Positions 21,019-34,353 of a stretch of 64,000 nt of DNA are shown here, piece after piece. The translations under genes and the position numbers were made by a program. Source of the DNA: Viscum album. Lineage: Eukaryota > Streptophyta > Magnoliopsida > Santalales > Viscaceae. Within the stretch, counting starts at the first letter, position 1. The number at the start of each line of letters is the position of its first letter. The stretch lies in the NCBI GenBank assembly GCA_963277665.1, contig CAUJRU010000140.1:310001-374000 (forward strand). Direction: 5' to 3'. The notes under the pieces were generated by a model. It saw only the letters and a list, made by a program, of their open reading frames with translations, did no database searches and was not told the DNA's origin.

Positions 21019-24000
21019 TGTAACACCCCAAGATTCCATGGTACGTTTCCTTTTAAATAATGCATTATCTTGAAATGTATGAAACTTCGAGATTCTAACA
21101 CACCACAAGCAATCAAACTAGCCGTTATGAATAGAAATACCCAATTTTTGAAATTTTATAAATTTTATCTTTAAAAATGGAATTCATTTTTGGATTTTTA
21201 ATATCAAAATTAGCTTAGGGTGATTTTTTGGGGTTTTTCTACAAACATTCAACTTTTGATGAATAGTGAAAAAAACTGCGTTATTGGTTAAAATGACTTT
21301 TTATTTAAATAATAAGTTATTTTATTTTAATATATTTTAGGTCTAAATAGATAAATAATACGTATATATGTTCAAATTAATTCATTGGAGTCATTTTATA
21401 ATAAGTTTAGATATATAAAATTTTATAGAACTATTTACTGTCTTTTACCGACCTCCTAGGAGAATTTACAAATTTTTATAAATTTTAATTTTACCACTTC
21501 TGTGGGTTGAATTTCAAAAATCCGAGAGACATGGTTAATATCAGTATGTAAAATGTGGTTCAATAAGATAAAAACAATTTTTGGTGAATAGTAACTTTTT
21601 TACTTTAATTTACCACAATTAAAAGTAAATAGAGTAATTAAGGGTAAAAATGATATCATAATTACCATAACACATGTCATAATTCTTTTGGATAAGTGTA
21701 ATTAGACCAAATACAACCTTAGGAATAAAATATGATACTTTAGGTCCACTTTTATTAGATTAGGACATTTATTGTTATTTTATTTAAAGAAGAGTTAAAA
21801 GAGTTAAAATCAAAGTTTAATAACTAATACATTTTTAATATAGTGTTATACATATGATAAATTAGAATATAAATATTTATTAGAAAGATGAAATGATTTA
21901 CTACATAATTGTATTTTATTTATAATTTTTAGATATTAAATAATTAAATTTATTTATGACATAATGATGAGGCAGTAGTTACCTTATTAATGAAATATTA
22001 AAATAATTGATATTGTAAATATCCAAATAAATGAAATTTTAGGCTTTTAATGAATTCCACTAAATTTATAGGTTAATATGAAATGTTTTGTTGACTAAAT
22101 GAGTTTTTTTAAGTAATAATGCTATTATTAATTTAACAAAAACAAAATACCAAATAGTGTCAAAATTGACATAAAAGTGTTTTTAAAACAAATATTATAT
22201 TATCAATTGGTATTCTATTCATAAAAAAATACGGTTTGTCCAAATGACATAGATAAGGTTATATATGTCAATAATGAACCACTTGGGGTTCTATTAAAAG
22301 TTTATAGTAAGTTTAATAACCATATAATATAAAAATACAAAGAGACATGGTAAATGTCAAACTATTTAACTAAGAGTTAAATCTAAAAGATATTGTTAAT
22401 ATAGTGACCCAAACCTGTGTGAAACCTATTGGTTGAGAATTTTTACACCTATACCCACATTAGACTTTAAATAATTCACTTTTGAGCCATTATAAACGGA
22501 AAATTATTTTATTATAAAATAATATTTCAAGCTTTTCCTAAGGTTCCCCTCACCCCTCTTATAAAAGGGCACTTTCCCTTATCTCAAATTCAGACCATAA
22601 AATCCATTTTTCTCGGCTAACCCCTACCCAAATATCCTCCCAACATTCCTCCCATCATCCTAGAGTCATTAATGTAGTCATAAAGCCAACCTATGGAGCC
22701 CTTTTGATCAAATCAAAAGGAAAAACCCGAAAAAGAGGTAAATATTTCATCACCTCTTTCAAGTTATTTTCTTATTCCACTTCCTCTTTCATTACTATTT
22801 CCATTATAAAATAATAAATCAAGTATCTTCTATATAATGTGATGTTATTATAAAAATGGTACAACCATATTCATTATTCTATCCATCCTATAAAATACAA
22901 AGTCACCATACGTTCTTACATACGAATTACCATCTCCACTTCTTGGTGTAGTTTGTTATTCAACCACTTCATCATTTGGATTGGTATAATAATGAGTATA
23001 AATGTTTTAAATAACAAATATAAAATGATAATTATTCTGTATATATGATATAAAATCCAATTACATATGATATTAATATCAAACGAATGATATAGTCGCT
23101 CGTGCGTACGTGGGGATTACCGTCTCCACGAACACGATGAGATTCATTCCCCATCGTATCCATTCAAGTCTAGTTTTTCATTTTATGATTTAAAATAATG
23201 TTTCAAGACTTAATATCATTATGAATATGAATAATATAAATCCTATCCATAAAAAACATTACTTATGTAACAAATAATATAAATAAAAACGAATCAGTTA
23301 ACACCTGAAATGATGATACTACTAAAATATCATTAACAAAGCAATATTAGAAGATCATATATGATATATTATTTATATATATAGTTATTGTATAATTTAA
23401 TAACATTTATTTAACTATTATACACGAGGTTAATGTACCCTAGACCATGGAAAAGTACAAGGTAAGGGTTAATTAAACAATCTCTTTACTATCTAAGGTT
23501 GTTTTTACGTAAGTATCTACTAGGACCTCTTTATCATCCACATCTGTGTTTTATTAATAAAATTTATTTAAATTTTTTTACTATTTACTATAAAATGGGT
23601 TAAACTCATTTATACCCAAATTTAACATAATATTTTTTGAAAAAAATCTTTCCATTGTTTTCCAAGCAAGGTACTTTATGACCTTTTCGACAAAATTATA
23701 GTAAGAATGTTTTTAACTTATATGGAGAGTGCGGCTATTTTTCGCCGTTATAACATAGTTGAAGCTTCCCTTACAACATTATAAGAATATTTTCAAAATA
23801 AATGTTTTCTTTTATAATTATATTACTTTTAAATGTTTTCAAAATAGAAAGAGATATTTCTGTAAAAAAAAGTCATTGTTTCATCTATGTCAACATCCTT
23901 TGATGGATTATAAGCTTACTTGAAGTTGATTTATTATGATACAAAACTTCCATATTGTATTGAAGGTTTTGTGATATGTTTGACTATGGATGAGTTATTT

Positions 24001-24746
24001 TTACACCATTCATGTTTTATGGATAATGTATTGACATTTTGTATGCTAGTTTTAATACGAATGTTTATGTAATGTTTAAACCTTTTCATATGAGGAATGC
24101 ATTGGACTTAGTAAGTGACGGGTGGAGCCTGCTATAGCTCCTTGATGCATCGGTAGGTCTCAAGAGACAAAATAGAGTCTTGGAATAAGGCATGGAAAAA
24201 ATCGTATTTGTATTCTTGGCACAAGGCCTTGACTATGTGGTTATGAAGTCTGGCATTATGCATTCCATCATTATGAAAGTGGCTATTGATATTGCATCTG
24301 ATTATTCGACTATTAAAATATCAATGAGAATAAGTAAATGGAATTATTTGATTTTATATTTTCCATATTATGCTGAAGTTCACGTTTAAAAGGCTTTTGT
24401 TTTAGTCTTACATTTCTTTAAATGTTTATGCTTATTTATGAAAGTTTCCAGTATATTGTTATCCTTACTGAGCATCTGAGCTCACCCCTTTCTATGTTTT
24501 TTCCCATGATGCGATGAAGTATATTATGACTAACCTACAGGGATATTCTAAGGGATATGAGTGTGGCCTATGAAGACTATGTTGTTGTAGTTTTTCATTT
24601 TATAAGGTAATGTAAAACTTATGAATGTATCTAGTAGTTCCAATGCTACTAAACTAATCGGTCTTTCGAGACTTGATCTTTTGTGATCATTCCATTGTTA
24701 TGTAATAATGAACCGACTTTCGGTAAATAGGGTTAGGGTGTTACCA
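21019..24746 (+). repeat. B 3' LTR (about 3728 bp)
   Basis: Direct repeat of the 5' LTR, starting TGTAACACCCCAAGATTCC and ending near GGTGTTACCA. Divergence from the 5' copy is substantial by eye (roughly a tenth of positions in many lines), consistent with an old insertion. TATA box at 22560, donor-like AG/GTAAAT at 22738, decayed hairpins at about 22910 and 23095. The acceptor is lost (CCCATGAT). Confidence 0.88.
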
Positions 24747-26940
24747 TAGCATTTTATAAAATGATATGAATTCATATCAAACATAGTTTATTGTTAGTGT
24801 TTTATAAGTTTATATTGAAGGAAACTAATCATGTGTACCCAATAAAAGGAGAACGTATGGATATGTCCAATATATTATTATATATCAATGAAAACTAAAT
24901 TAAAATAGTATTACTTTTAAAAAAATATCACATAACATATTGTTTTCATAGGTTTGTCCAATAGACATGAAACAATATTTATAGAATCAATAGTTGAATA
25001 TATGAATAAGATTTTAGATCAGAAAAAAATAACGGTGCATGGTTTTTCATATCCCATCAAGAAAAAATAATTAAATCAAAATAAATTTTATATTCCCAAA
25101 AATGTTTGATAATTTTTTTATATGATAAATATATAAATACTCACATTAAAAGGATTCTTAAAAGTGTAAGAAATTTATTTTGATTAGGCTACCACTCTTG
25201 TTTCTAGAAATGAAACCATTATAATCATTAATTTTATATCAACCCAAAGGTGATAAAATTCCTTTTAATTAGATGTCATATCTGGATTCCTCAATTGAAA
25301 TTGTAAGATGAAGAGTTCATTGAGAAAACTAATTGATGCATGTTTAGAGAAGATGAATAATATGGTTTAGTGTTTAAAATGAATTTTATAGTTGGAAACA
25401 AGTATTTAGTCCATGATACTCAATTCTAGATTCATTATTTAAGGAAAATAATTTCAATACGGGAATAGTGGACAACAACATATACATTAGAGATGATAAA
25501 TAGGCATCTTTAATTGTTATTGTCTGCGTATATGATATTATATTTTCCCGAAATGAAAAATATATTTTTTAGGAGTTTTCATTGGAGATAAATATGTTGT
25601 TTGAGTTTTCTATTCTCAGAGAGATTTCTCTTGAAAATAATAATATATTATTTTCTCAAGAGAAGTATACATGAGAACATTTTTAAAAAGGAAAAAATTG
25701 AGAATGAAAAATATGTTTTTACACCAATTTAATTAGAATAAAGATATCATAGGATAAATATGGAAGAAATTTTTATTAGTGATTATTTGAAAAACTTATT
25801 AGGAGTATAATATACATAACTACTTCATGAAATGGTCTTGTTTATTCTATTAGATGTTATATAAATTTTAAAGTTTTATAAAAGAAACTCATGTAGTGGA
25901 TGTCAATAGGATTGTAAAATATTTCAAGGGATAATGAATTATGGGTTGAAATATAAAAAAAATGAAAACTTGATCTCTATGGATATAAATATATAGATTG
26001 GTTTGGAAATATATATGATTTTATATTAAAATCACATGGAGTTTTATTTCATGGATATAGGTGAGGGTTGTGGCATACAATGAAATGATGTTATTTAAAC
26101 TTGATTAAATACAAGGATGATTATGTTACAAAAATTAAAATTAAAACAAAATTGATGTGGAAAAAAAATTGGAAGATCATTAGTTGTATTTGAAGGCTCC
26201 CGTATTTATTGTATGTGATAATCACAGTTACATAAATTTTTCATGAAATAAAACACAATTTTATCTATAAAAGAACATATAAGATATCACTTAATCAATG
26301 AGTTGGTGGATAAAAGAGTGATGGAGCGAGTGTTTGTCTCAACTATATAAAAAATAATGTATTTGTTCATTAATAATCCAGTAAAAGATTCTTTTCAAAT
26401 ATGTAGTTTTATCATTGGAGTTAAATCTCATTTCATTCAAGGCTATGGTATTGTAATTAAATACCATATCTTCTTATCTATGTATTTTTTAGTTAAAATA
26501 ATATTCATGAAAAAAATCCAAAGAATATATAATATTGAAGAGGGAGAATATATTCAGTGTGAATATATAAAAGGGTAAATCTAAAAATGAAGTATGTGTG
26601 TGTGAGTTGGTGAAACATGTTAACTATTATAATAATTTTGGTTAAGCATGGGTACACAATGTTGTTTTGGAACATGATAAAAAATTTTATATATGGGAGA
26701 TGAAATGAGAAGTAGAGTTGAGAAATAATGTTTTGGAAGTGAAATTGGGTTCCCTAATGGAATATTTTTTATTTTTTCCATTGTTATTCTTTGTTATACC
26801 AAATTCAATAATGTGTACTTTGAATAATGAAATGATGGTTCCTTGCTAGAATGTAAGGGTATTCATTATTAAATTGTCGAAAAAATATTTTTCTGGCATT
26901 GTTGGCTGGTTGGTCGAAAAATAATCAATGGGGGGGGTAT
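24747..26940 (+). pseudogene. pol: Element F, 3' segment: decayed copia RT and RNase H with polypurine tract
   Basis: Many stops and shifts, but copia landmarks occur in order. DVISGFLN at 25272 corresponds to D-V-K-x-A-F-L-N-G. Near 25420 DSLFKENNF, then VDNNIYI. At about 25510-25545 VIVCVYDIIF stands where V-Y-V-D-D-I-I-F is expected, so the first catalytic Asp is Tyr. RNase H-like pieces follow (IDWFGNIYD near 25997). The segment ends in a G-rich polypurine tract at 26929-26938 (TGGGGGGGGT) followed by an LTR-like start. The upstream integrase of the same element is at 11375-12276. Confidence 0.5.
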
Positions 26941-27778
26941 TGTTAAGAATAAGGTGAAGGATATTGTTGATACCATTGTGTTGGTTTAGTTTTCTATAGT
27001 TTGGGTTAGTCATTCTCAAATAATTGACATTATGTTTGTTGAAGAGGGTTATTTTTGGAGTAAAGGTTATGTGAATGTGGTTCATGAATCTTGAGTTTGT
27101 TTTTTTCTTCAATTAATTTTTTATTATTTGAATAATATTTAGTCATAAGTGATACATTTAGGTGAAGGTGTTCAAAAGCATTTTGTGGAATTGAAGGTGT
27201 TAAAATTTGGATAGATTGTGTTTTAGGAGATTTTGTGGTGGTGTAGATTAAATACTTCCACAATGATGGGGGATGCACCATGAAGTTTAATTCATAAGAT
27301 TAAATTTATAATTCATAATATTAAATGTACAATGTGTAATATTGAAATATTCTTAAATTTGTAAATCAAGCTGCAAACTAAGGGTTAATGTCTTGATTTA
27401 AAATTAAATGTAATGATTTTCTTACCAAAATTAAATTCTATTAATTAAAAACACACTATACAAACCATGATAAATGAATTATATTACTGATTATAGGTTC
27501 TATGGAGACTTGTCTAAGCGTTTTTTCACATCATAAAATGCACCTGAATGAGTAGTTCAAGTAAAATGAAAAGAAGGATACTGTTTCATGAAGGAGGTGA
27601 CCATGTCATAAAGAGTATCATGTATGAGTTAAATATATGTAGTATAATATTATCTTCTTGTGTTTAATACTAAATTTATTAGGCCATGTTAATTTTTTAA
27701 AAAATCAAGAATTAAATTATAAAATGATCATGACGTAGTGGAAATATTCATGCAGTAATGTTAGTGGTGGTTGTTGAG
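26941..27778 (+). repeat. Element F 3' LTR, interrupted by C
   Basis: Begins TGTTAAGAATAAGG directly after a polypurine tract, as copia LTRs do, and runs until C starts at 27779. No second LTR is in the window to confirm it. Minus-strand frames of 83-88 codons here have no recognisable features. Confidence 0.4.
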
Positions 27779-28885
27779 TGTAGCACCCAGAGATTTTATA
27801 AATATTTTTTTCAAATAAATTAAATATATTTACTGTCTTGCATTATATGAAACACCTAGTTAGGCTTTTATTACACACATCTCTAGGTTATCTTTCACTA
27901 GACTCAACACTCAGTTAGCTTGAGTGACACATGACACTACGTTTTGAAAAACCCACAATATATAATTAATATTATTCACGCGGGACCATTATAACCTAGC
28001 CATTAGGCATAGAAAAATGTATAGTAATAAATAATTTTTAATTATTAAATATAATGGTTTTTCATAAAGTAAACATAATGACAATAAAACACATAATTTT
28101 CCATAATGTCTTTATATTTTTTGAAAATGAAATTTTCTAAAAGAAATGTTTTTTATTTTTTTTATGAAGCAAAATAATGTTATTTTTTTTAATTTTATAA
28201 ACTTAATTTGATAAATTAATCCTAATTTTTAAGTAATAATGTGAAAATTATCTTATGGTTAATTTTGAGTATTTTTCTAAAAAAGATTCATTTATTATTA
28301 ATAGTGAAAAATACTGAGTTTAAATTGAAAACTGCCTTTTAATATAACATATTTATTTTATAAAATTATATTTTAATATTTTTTGGACATTTAATTATAT
28401 AAATAATACACCTAGTAATACAATTTATGTACTTGGAATCTATTACATATTGAAATTGCATATAAAAATATTGAAAACTTTTGATCATTTTATTTTTAAA
28501 AACCCACTTTCTGTCACATATGAGGGATTAATATTAAATTAAAATTTTCAACATATATGATTTGAATTTGAAAAAATGGATGTTTTTAATCATATTAATG
28601 TATAATTTCTTATAATTCTAAAATTAATTTTTGACCAAAATGAATAGTGATTGTAGTAAAGTTTAATTATTGCGGTTAAGGTAAAAATTGGTTTATTAGG
28701 CATTAAACTAAAAATATATGGGTAAAATTAAACTATAAACTTTTATAAGAACTATTACATAGAAATATTTTTACCATTATACCTATTAATTTTAATAATT
28801 GTCTATTTTTCACCCTTGCGACAAATGAAAAATGTATGTGAAACTCTATCTTTAAAAAATTTACAGGTTCACCACTCACCCCACT

Positions 28886-28892
28886 TATAAAT
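28886..28892 (+). promoter_or_regulatory. TATA box of C LTR
   Basis: TATAAAT in CCCCACTTATAAATGGCCAC, at the same relative place as in A and B. Confidence 0.5.
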
Positions 28893-29220
28893 GGCCACCC
28901 CCACTAATATGTTCCTCACTCCTTAAAGAATAATAGATCTTCCAATACCAACCCAAATAAAATCCCAAAATCCCTAGACTCTTATTATAATCCTTATTTT
29001 GTACATTAATCCAACTAAAGAATGTGTTTTTTCCAATCTAAGGAGGATACCCATAGAAGAGGTAACGTTCATCAATGGAATTTTATGTATTATTTCATCC
29101 CGAGACCCAATTAATTGTTTTTATATATGATAAAATTATTATAGTACATAAAATTATTTATTTTTATTTTAATATTATTACCTATAACCACACAAACTTC
29201 TATCGAATGGTTTACAAAAT

Positions 29221-29650
29221 CATTGTTTGTGTGTACGGAGGACTATCGCCTCGCAAATCGATGTTGTTCGTTTTTCTATTACCATCTATAATGGTTGGGA
29301 ATAATGAAGGAAAAAATATTTAGATACTATATTTATGATATTAATGATATTATTATTGTTCTATACTTTTTTATATCATGGAAAACATTGTTTATTCCAT
29401 TTTTGGGAATATGATAACGTTATTCATGTGTTCAATAGACTACTGCCTGACAAAGAATTATGATTCATTCACTAATAAAATGAAATTTATGAAGGATGGG
29501 TTTAATAAAAATATTATATATGTATATATAAAATAATAATGATTATTTAATGTTAAAATATGAAATTTTTTTCTTTTTAAATGATAAGAAAATGAAAAAA
29601 ACATTTGTACGTATGAACGACCTGCCAACTCCATGAGCGACGCATTTCAT
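29221..29650 (+). other. Three degraded leader hairpin units in C LTR
   Basis: Units near 29221-29265 (TGTGTACGGAGGACTATCGC), 29420-29465 (ATAGACTACTGCCTGA) and 29601-29645 (TGTACGTATGAACGACCTGC, then CTCCATGAGCG) keep the spacing of about 190-200 bp and parts of the A/B loop. Stems are mostly lost. Confidence 0.45.
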
Positions 29651-31240
29651 TTACAAACACAAAATTTTATATATTAATCTAAATACATATATACTGAATA
29701 TCTATGGTACTTATGAAATGTTTTTCATTCTAGAGATTATTATTTCCTGATCTAAGTAAGAGGACCAAGAATAACAAATAAAAGCATATATGAATAACAA
29801 ACCAGTTATTACCCGAAACACAACTTTAACAAGAAATTATTAATAAATAGTAATATAAAGTCATAATAAAATAATATATGGTATGATAAATATTAATATG
29901 GATATTTTATATATGTATAATAAAATTATATTTATTATATAGGATTTTTTAATGAGTATGATTGACCTCAAGACATAAGGTAAAGGAATTTTAGGTCAAA
30001 CTTTTATTTCTGAGAGAGTTATTCCATCTTCACCACTTGTTAATTTTTTGTGGGGGTATATACTTCCCTATGACATGATATATCATGAATATAACACATT
30101 TATTGATAACATATTTTCTCATTTATGTTATTATTTCATGGGGATTATGATTGAAAAGTTACTCATTTTGTAATGGAGGTTTTCTTAATTTTCATTCTTT
30201 GGGACATACATAATGTTATGTATATAAATTATTTCACAAGATGTATATACATCCCCATTTAAATATAATATAATGAATTTATAAATCCTCATGATATCTT
30301 AAGTTTCATTTTATGTTTTTACTTTATGGTTTTTATGATTCAAGGTTAGAAATGTGGTAATGATTTTATGTTATAATCTCATTGTTTATCATGATTGATT
30401 ATGACCAAGTCTCCAATGTTAAAATATCATGATATACCTCTCAATAATTCTTATAAATTTTATTATACTCTTGTTATTCAATATATATTAAATTAATAGT
30501 ATATGTTTTTTACTTTTCGTAATAATGATAAATAATAAAATATTTTTAGAAAATCCAATTTTATTTACCTCTTCAATAAGAAATATATTTTTATTCAAAA
30601 TCTTGTCCGCTAAAAAAATTTTAATTTTTTTATTACACTCTTATAATATTTAAAATAATTTTTAAACATTTTTATTTTTTTCAAAAAATATTTTGAAATG
30701 AATATTCATGTTCTTTTATAAAAAAATTAGTATCTACCATTTAAAAAAATGTGAATGGAATCTTCATTTAAACATATATGATATGAAATTTGTATTCCAA
30801 TTCCCTAAGAAATTGTTAATTTGAATATTAAATTATAGGTTTTCAATATTATTTCCTAATAAAATGTTTCTCAATGTATTTTAGGTTTTAAAATTCCATT
30901 TTCAAATAGGAATGGATATTTTCCTTATATAATGGTTTAAATGATATTTAAAAATTATATTCTATCTAAGATGACATGAGTTGGTTCTACCATCTCCTTA
31001 CTAGGGATATAATCCAAGGATACCATTCATATTCATTCCCTGAATGGTTTATGTTTGGATGGAATCAAGTTTATGAAACTCATTTATCTTCTATAGGTTA
31101 TTCCATGATGAAATGTTCATGAAACCCAGTTCTTTTAATGGGTTATTCTATAAGGAAATGATTATGAAACCTGTCTCTTTTACATTGGTTTTGATATGAT
31201 GAAATGTTTATGATACCTATTCCATTTCATGTTTTATGAT
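29651..31240 (+). other. C LTR, AT-rich stretch without further features
   Basis: About 1.6 kb of very AT-rich LTR sequence aligning loosely with A LTR downstream of hairpin III. No coding frame or other structure seen. Confidence 0.5.
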
Positions 31241-32599
31241 ATGTTGAATTTTGATGATCTTGTGGAACACATAAACATGGGTTTCATTATAAGATGGGTG
31301 GGACCTATATCTCCCTTGAATGAATTTGGTAAATATTTATATATATCATGATATATACATATATAGAATGTGGATTGAACCAAAATACAATAAGACATGG
31401 ATGGAATGGGATATAAAATTTGTTCTGTATGAAATGGTCAGAACATGGAGTGAAATTGGTAAAATAAAGGAATATTTTAACTGTTGTGGCCTTGTCCAGG
31501 ATCCTTGACTATTATGGAAATGATTTTTAATGCTTATGTGTGCACCGTAAATCCCTGTATTATGCTAGTGTTTTTATCTCTTGGATAATTTTCTTTGATT
31601 CCCTTATGATTAATGTCTTATAATAATCAAATATTTCTTCCATGACTCATGATTATGATCATTGATATGGGGAGCATTATATTCAAATGTTATGAACATG
31701 TTCATATACCATTATAATCATGTTATTCTTATGTACCTCCCTTTTTTTCCCTTATTGAGAATCTATGACCACCCTTTATTTTGTTTTATTTCTCCATGTA
31801 TTGAAGATATGTATTTTATATGATATATATTTTAATAGTTTTAGTTATGAGGATCCCATTAGTAGATGATGTAGTTTACCTACTGACTAATTATTGTGTT
31901 TCCATGTTTCCAAAGACAATATACTATTATGATCCTCAGGAATGTGTTTGTGTAATTTATTAAATATTTATCATAATGAAGTAATATCTATTTATTTTTG
32001 GGACCACTTTGTGTATAAGGTTGTATTTTTTGTCAACAGTTGTCAATGAAGATCAACATGAAGGAGATCAAAAGTACTCTAATGGAATCGAAATTCATAT
32101 GATTGTTGTACTGATCATAAGTTCAAAGAACTTGTGTCAATGGTGACACATTGTTTACAACTATGAAGAATGATGAGGTATAATCTATCTGGGGATGATT
32201 AAAGAAGAATGGGGATTTGATGAAAACCATGCAATTCTTCATGATTTCATGAGAACCATGCAAGAGACTTCTTGAATAATAGAATCGTATGATTTGCATG
32301 AAGTAGAGATTGACGGTTGAAGAAGAAGACAATGTGGAAGGGATTGGAACTCTGAGATGGCCATGCACATCACATTGTATCAAAAAATGATGATCCTAAA
32401 GCTGATCTATCAAAGCATATATATTACAATAGTGGAGTTTGTGAAGAAAGAAGAAGAGTTGCTGAAGAATCCAAATCACATAACATAAGCATGAAGGTTA
32501 TGACCGAAGCTTATATTGAAGGTGGATCCCTTTCCCAGTGTTTTCCAAATTATTGGGCCTCAAAATCAGAAAATGAAGACATGGATTGTTGGTAAAAGC

Positions 32600-33400
32600 A
32601 GTTGCGCGCAAAGTGGAAGTGGTGCGTGAAAAATAAGGGCTGTGCGTGAAATACTTGAGCTGGGTGCGAAAAACAGCATGGTGTGCGAAATAGTAGAGCG
32701 AAGTTTTTCACGCAAGCAGTGTTTCAGAATCATCACATTGAAAAATGGTAAAGGCATGGGCTGCACGAAAAACCAAAAATGTGTGCGGAATATCTGGGTG
32801 AGTTTTTCACACAATTAGTGTCTCACATCAAAAATACTTAAATCTGCAAAGGCAAGAGGTGTGCGAAAAATCAAAGATGTTTGAGCCATGTGCGCAGAAA
32901 ATCAAACTTGTGCGTGAAAAGATGGTTGGGTGCAAAATGTGGGTTTGATGTTTTACGCACAAGAGAGGCTTCATGTTCAGAATGATGAAAAATTACAAAG
33001 TCATGAGGTGCACAAAAAATCCAGGTGGTGCGCAACAATAAAAGGAAGGCGTGCATTATCTAAGGAACTGAGAGACATTTTTACGCGAAGGAAGGGGTTT
33101 TACATGCAAGGTCAAAAACGCCTATAAATACAAGGTGAACCCCTCTCATTGGGCAAGGCTCAGCACTAAGAAAAATCCCGAGCTCTGATGCACAGAAAAA
33201 TTGAGGTATAGAGTGTTGCGCGAAAAGCAGAAGGGTTGCGCGAAAAAGAAGGTGTTGCGCTAAAAAGAAGGTGTTTCGCGAAAAAGGGAAGTTCTGCGTG
33301 AAAAATAAGAGTTGCACATAAATCCTTTTTCGCACCAAGAAGGTATTTTTACGCGCATGGTTTGAATTTTATGCGCAAGACACTGGGAAGGGTGCACAAA
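32600..33400. repeat. Array of GCGCGAAA (E2F-like) words in D 5' LTR
   Basis: Words of the form TGCGCGAAAA and its reverse TTTTCGCGCA recur every 20-60 bp, many altered by single changes such as GCGTGAAA or GCACGAAA, typical of CpG decay. Exact GCGCGAAA remain at 33218-33225 and 33238-33245; TTTCGCGAAA lies at about 33273. GCGCGAAA is the reverse complement of TTTCGCGC, which fits the E2F consensus TTTSSCGC. The array lies on both sides of the TATA box at 33123. Confidence 0.7.
33123..33129 (+). promoter_or_regulatory. TATA box of D 5' LTR
   Basis: TATAAAT in ACGCCTATAAATACAAGG; the 3' LTR equivalent is at 38323-38329. Initiation is expected about 30 bp downstream, near the CTCAGCACTAAG stretch. 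Confidence 0.6.
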
Positions 33401-34203
33401 AAATTTGGGGGACCCGCAGGCCTTTGATAGGTGCTTAGCACTCTCAAATCTACTTTTCGAATACAGAAGAACAGTGAACCATTTGGCTTTAGGAAGAGAA
33501 TTAGTACCACACAAACATGACTGGTGTTTAACACCCTCATTGTGATTTGTGAAGAGAAGAAGAATGTTTTGTGCAACTAAACTCAGATCTGCACAGAAAG
33601 AGGGAAGTATAATGATACACTCAGGTTTCGTTATTGGTAATTACAGGAAGAGAAGAAGAAGATTTAGTGAATTCAGTTATTTCATTAAAGTAGAAGATTG
33701 AATAAAAAAGAGCATCAACTCAGGACTCTAATGCAAGCATTGTCTCATGATGAATAGAAGACAAAGACTTCAATGCAAATCTATTGAAGAGACCTTCAGA
33801 TCTATAAACTGACTGGGACTTCACTAAAGGCAGTGAGCCAGGGGGAGTCAATGGGAGTGACCCAAGGGACACAGTGAGCTATCCCTGAACTTTTGTAAAG
33901 CCAATGAGCTAGGGAAAGTGTGACTATACCCAAACCATTTTAATCCACAACCAGTGAAGTATAGTGGAATTAGGTATGAACGAAATCATGTCTGTATATG
34001 CTCATTGTACATATCCCTTAGTGGTGAACCAAGTAAAAGTGTTGTGTTAAATCATTGCATCTGAATGTTTGATTGCTGATCATATCCATCATACTAGTTT
34101 TACATGTTCCTACCAATGTGGGGACAAGATCCATCACTTTAAGAGAAAAAGTTGACACCCTGATTCACCCCTCCCCTCTCAGGGTGTCTCGGGGTCCTAC
34201 AAG

Positions 34204-34215
34204 TGGTATCATAGG
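34204..34215 (+). other. Primer-binding site, D
   Basis: TGGTATCATAGG two bases after the LTR end CTACA. It is the same variant as in copia element E (47090), i.e. initiator Met type with two changes. Confidence 0.8.
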
Positions 34216-34353
34216 TAGAATCACGTATGTTGGATACACCACATTAATTCTATTCATAAGAGGATTTGAGTTTCTTTCCTAAAGTCATCAACGAAGTGCA
34301 GTCTTGATTAAGTTTCAGTCATTTCTGAGCAGAAGCCTACATCCAGCAAGACC

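Larger units (their letters stand above)
12277..24746 (+). mobile_element. Element B: complete, decayed Ty3/gypsy chromovirus-like retrotransposon
   Basis: Two ~3.73 kb LTRs flank a 5.0 kb internal region with, in order, primer site, gag, protease, RT, RNase H, integrase, chromodomain-like tail and polypurine tract. The domain order and the tail place it with plant chromoviruses, probably Tekay/Del-like (inference from order and long LTRs). Coding is mostly in one frame with many stops and at least three frameshifts, so it is dead. Flanks ATAGA (12272-12276) and ATAGC or TAGCA after the right end are only an approximate target duplication. It is inserted in copia element F. Confidence 0.9.
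27779..31995 (+). repeat. C 5' LTR, part 1
   Basis: LTR start, TATA box (28886), donor-like GAAGAG/GTAACG at 29062, three degraded hairpins (29221-29650) and the GGTGGGACCTATATCTCCCT block near 31298. The box near 31757 is degraded (CTTATTGAGAATC), and the acceptor AG has become AT (TCTCCATG). It ends in TTTAT, duplicated after D. Preceding TTGAG would be the left target repeat of C. Confidence 0.75.
31996..34201 (+). repeat. D 5' LTR (2206 bp)
   Basis: Repeat of 37195-39401. Contains an array of GCGCGAAA-like words (about 32600-33400), a TATA box at 33123 and an end block with an inverted repeat, GACACCCTGA...TCAGGGTGTC, just before GGGGTCCTACA. The first bases have mutated from TGTT to TTTT. 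ORFs on both strands in 32123-33576 are shadows of the repeat words. Confidence 0.87.

Noticed and set aside
12272..24750. Clean 5-bp target duplication for B
   Set aside because: Only ATAGA versus ATAGC, and it requires the 3' LTR to end in CC. Recorded as approximate.
26846..27281. Two minus-strand ORFs of 83-88 codons
   Set aside because: Overlap the inferred F polypurine tract and LTR; low-complexity composition and no domain.
32566..33576. Several overlapping ORFs on both strands
   Set aside because: They arise from the repeated GCGCGAAA words of the D LTR, and their Phe/Arg/Ala/His pattern is repeat-derived.
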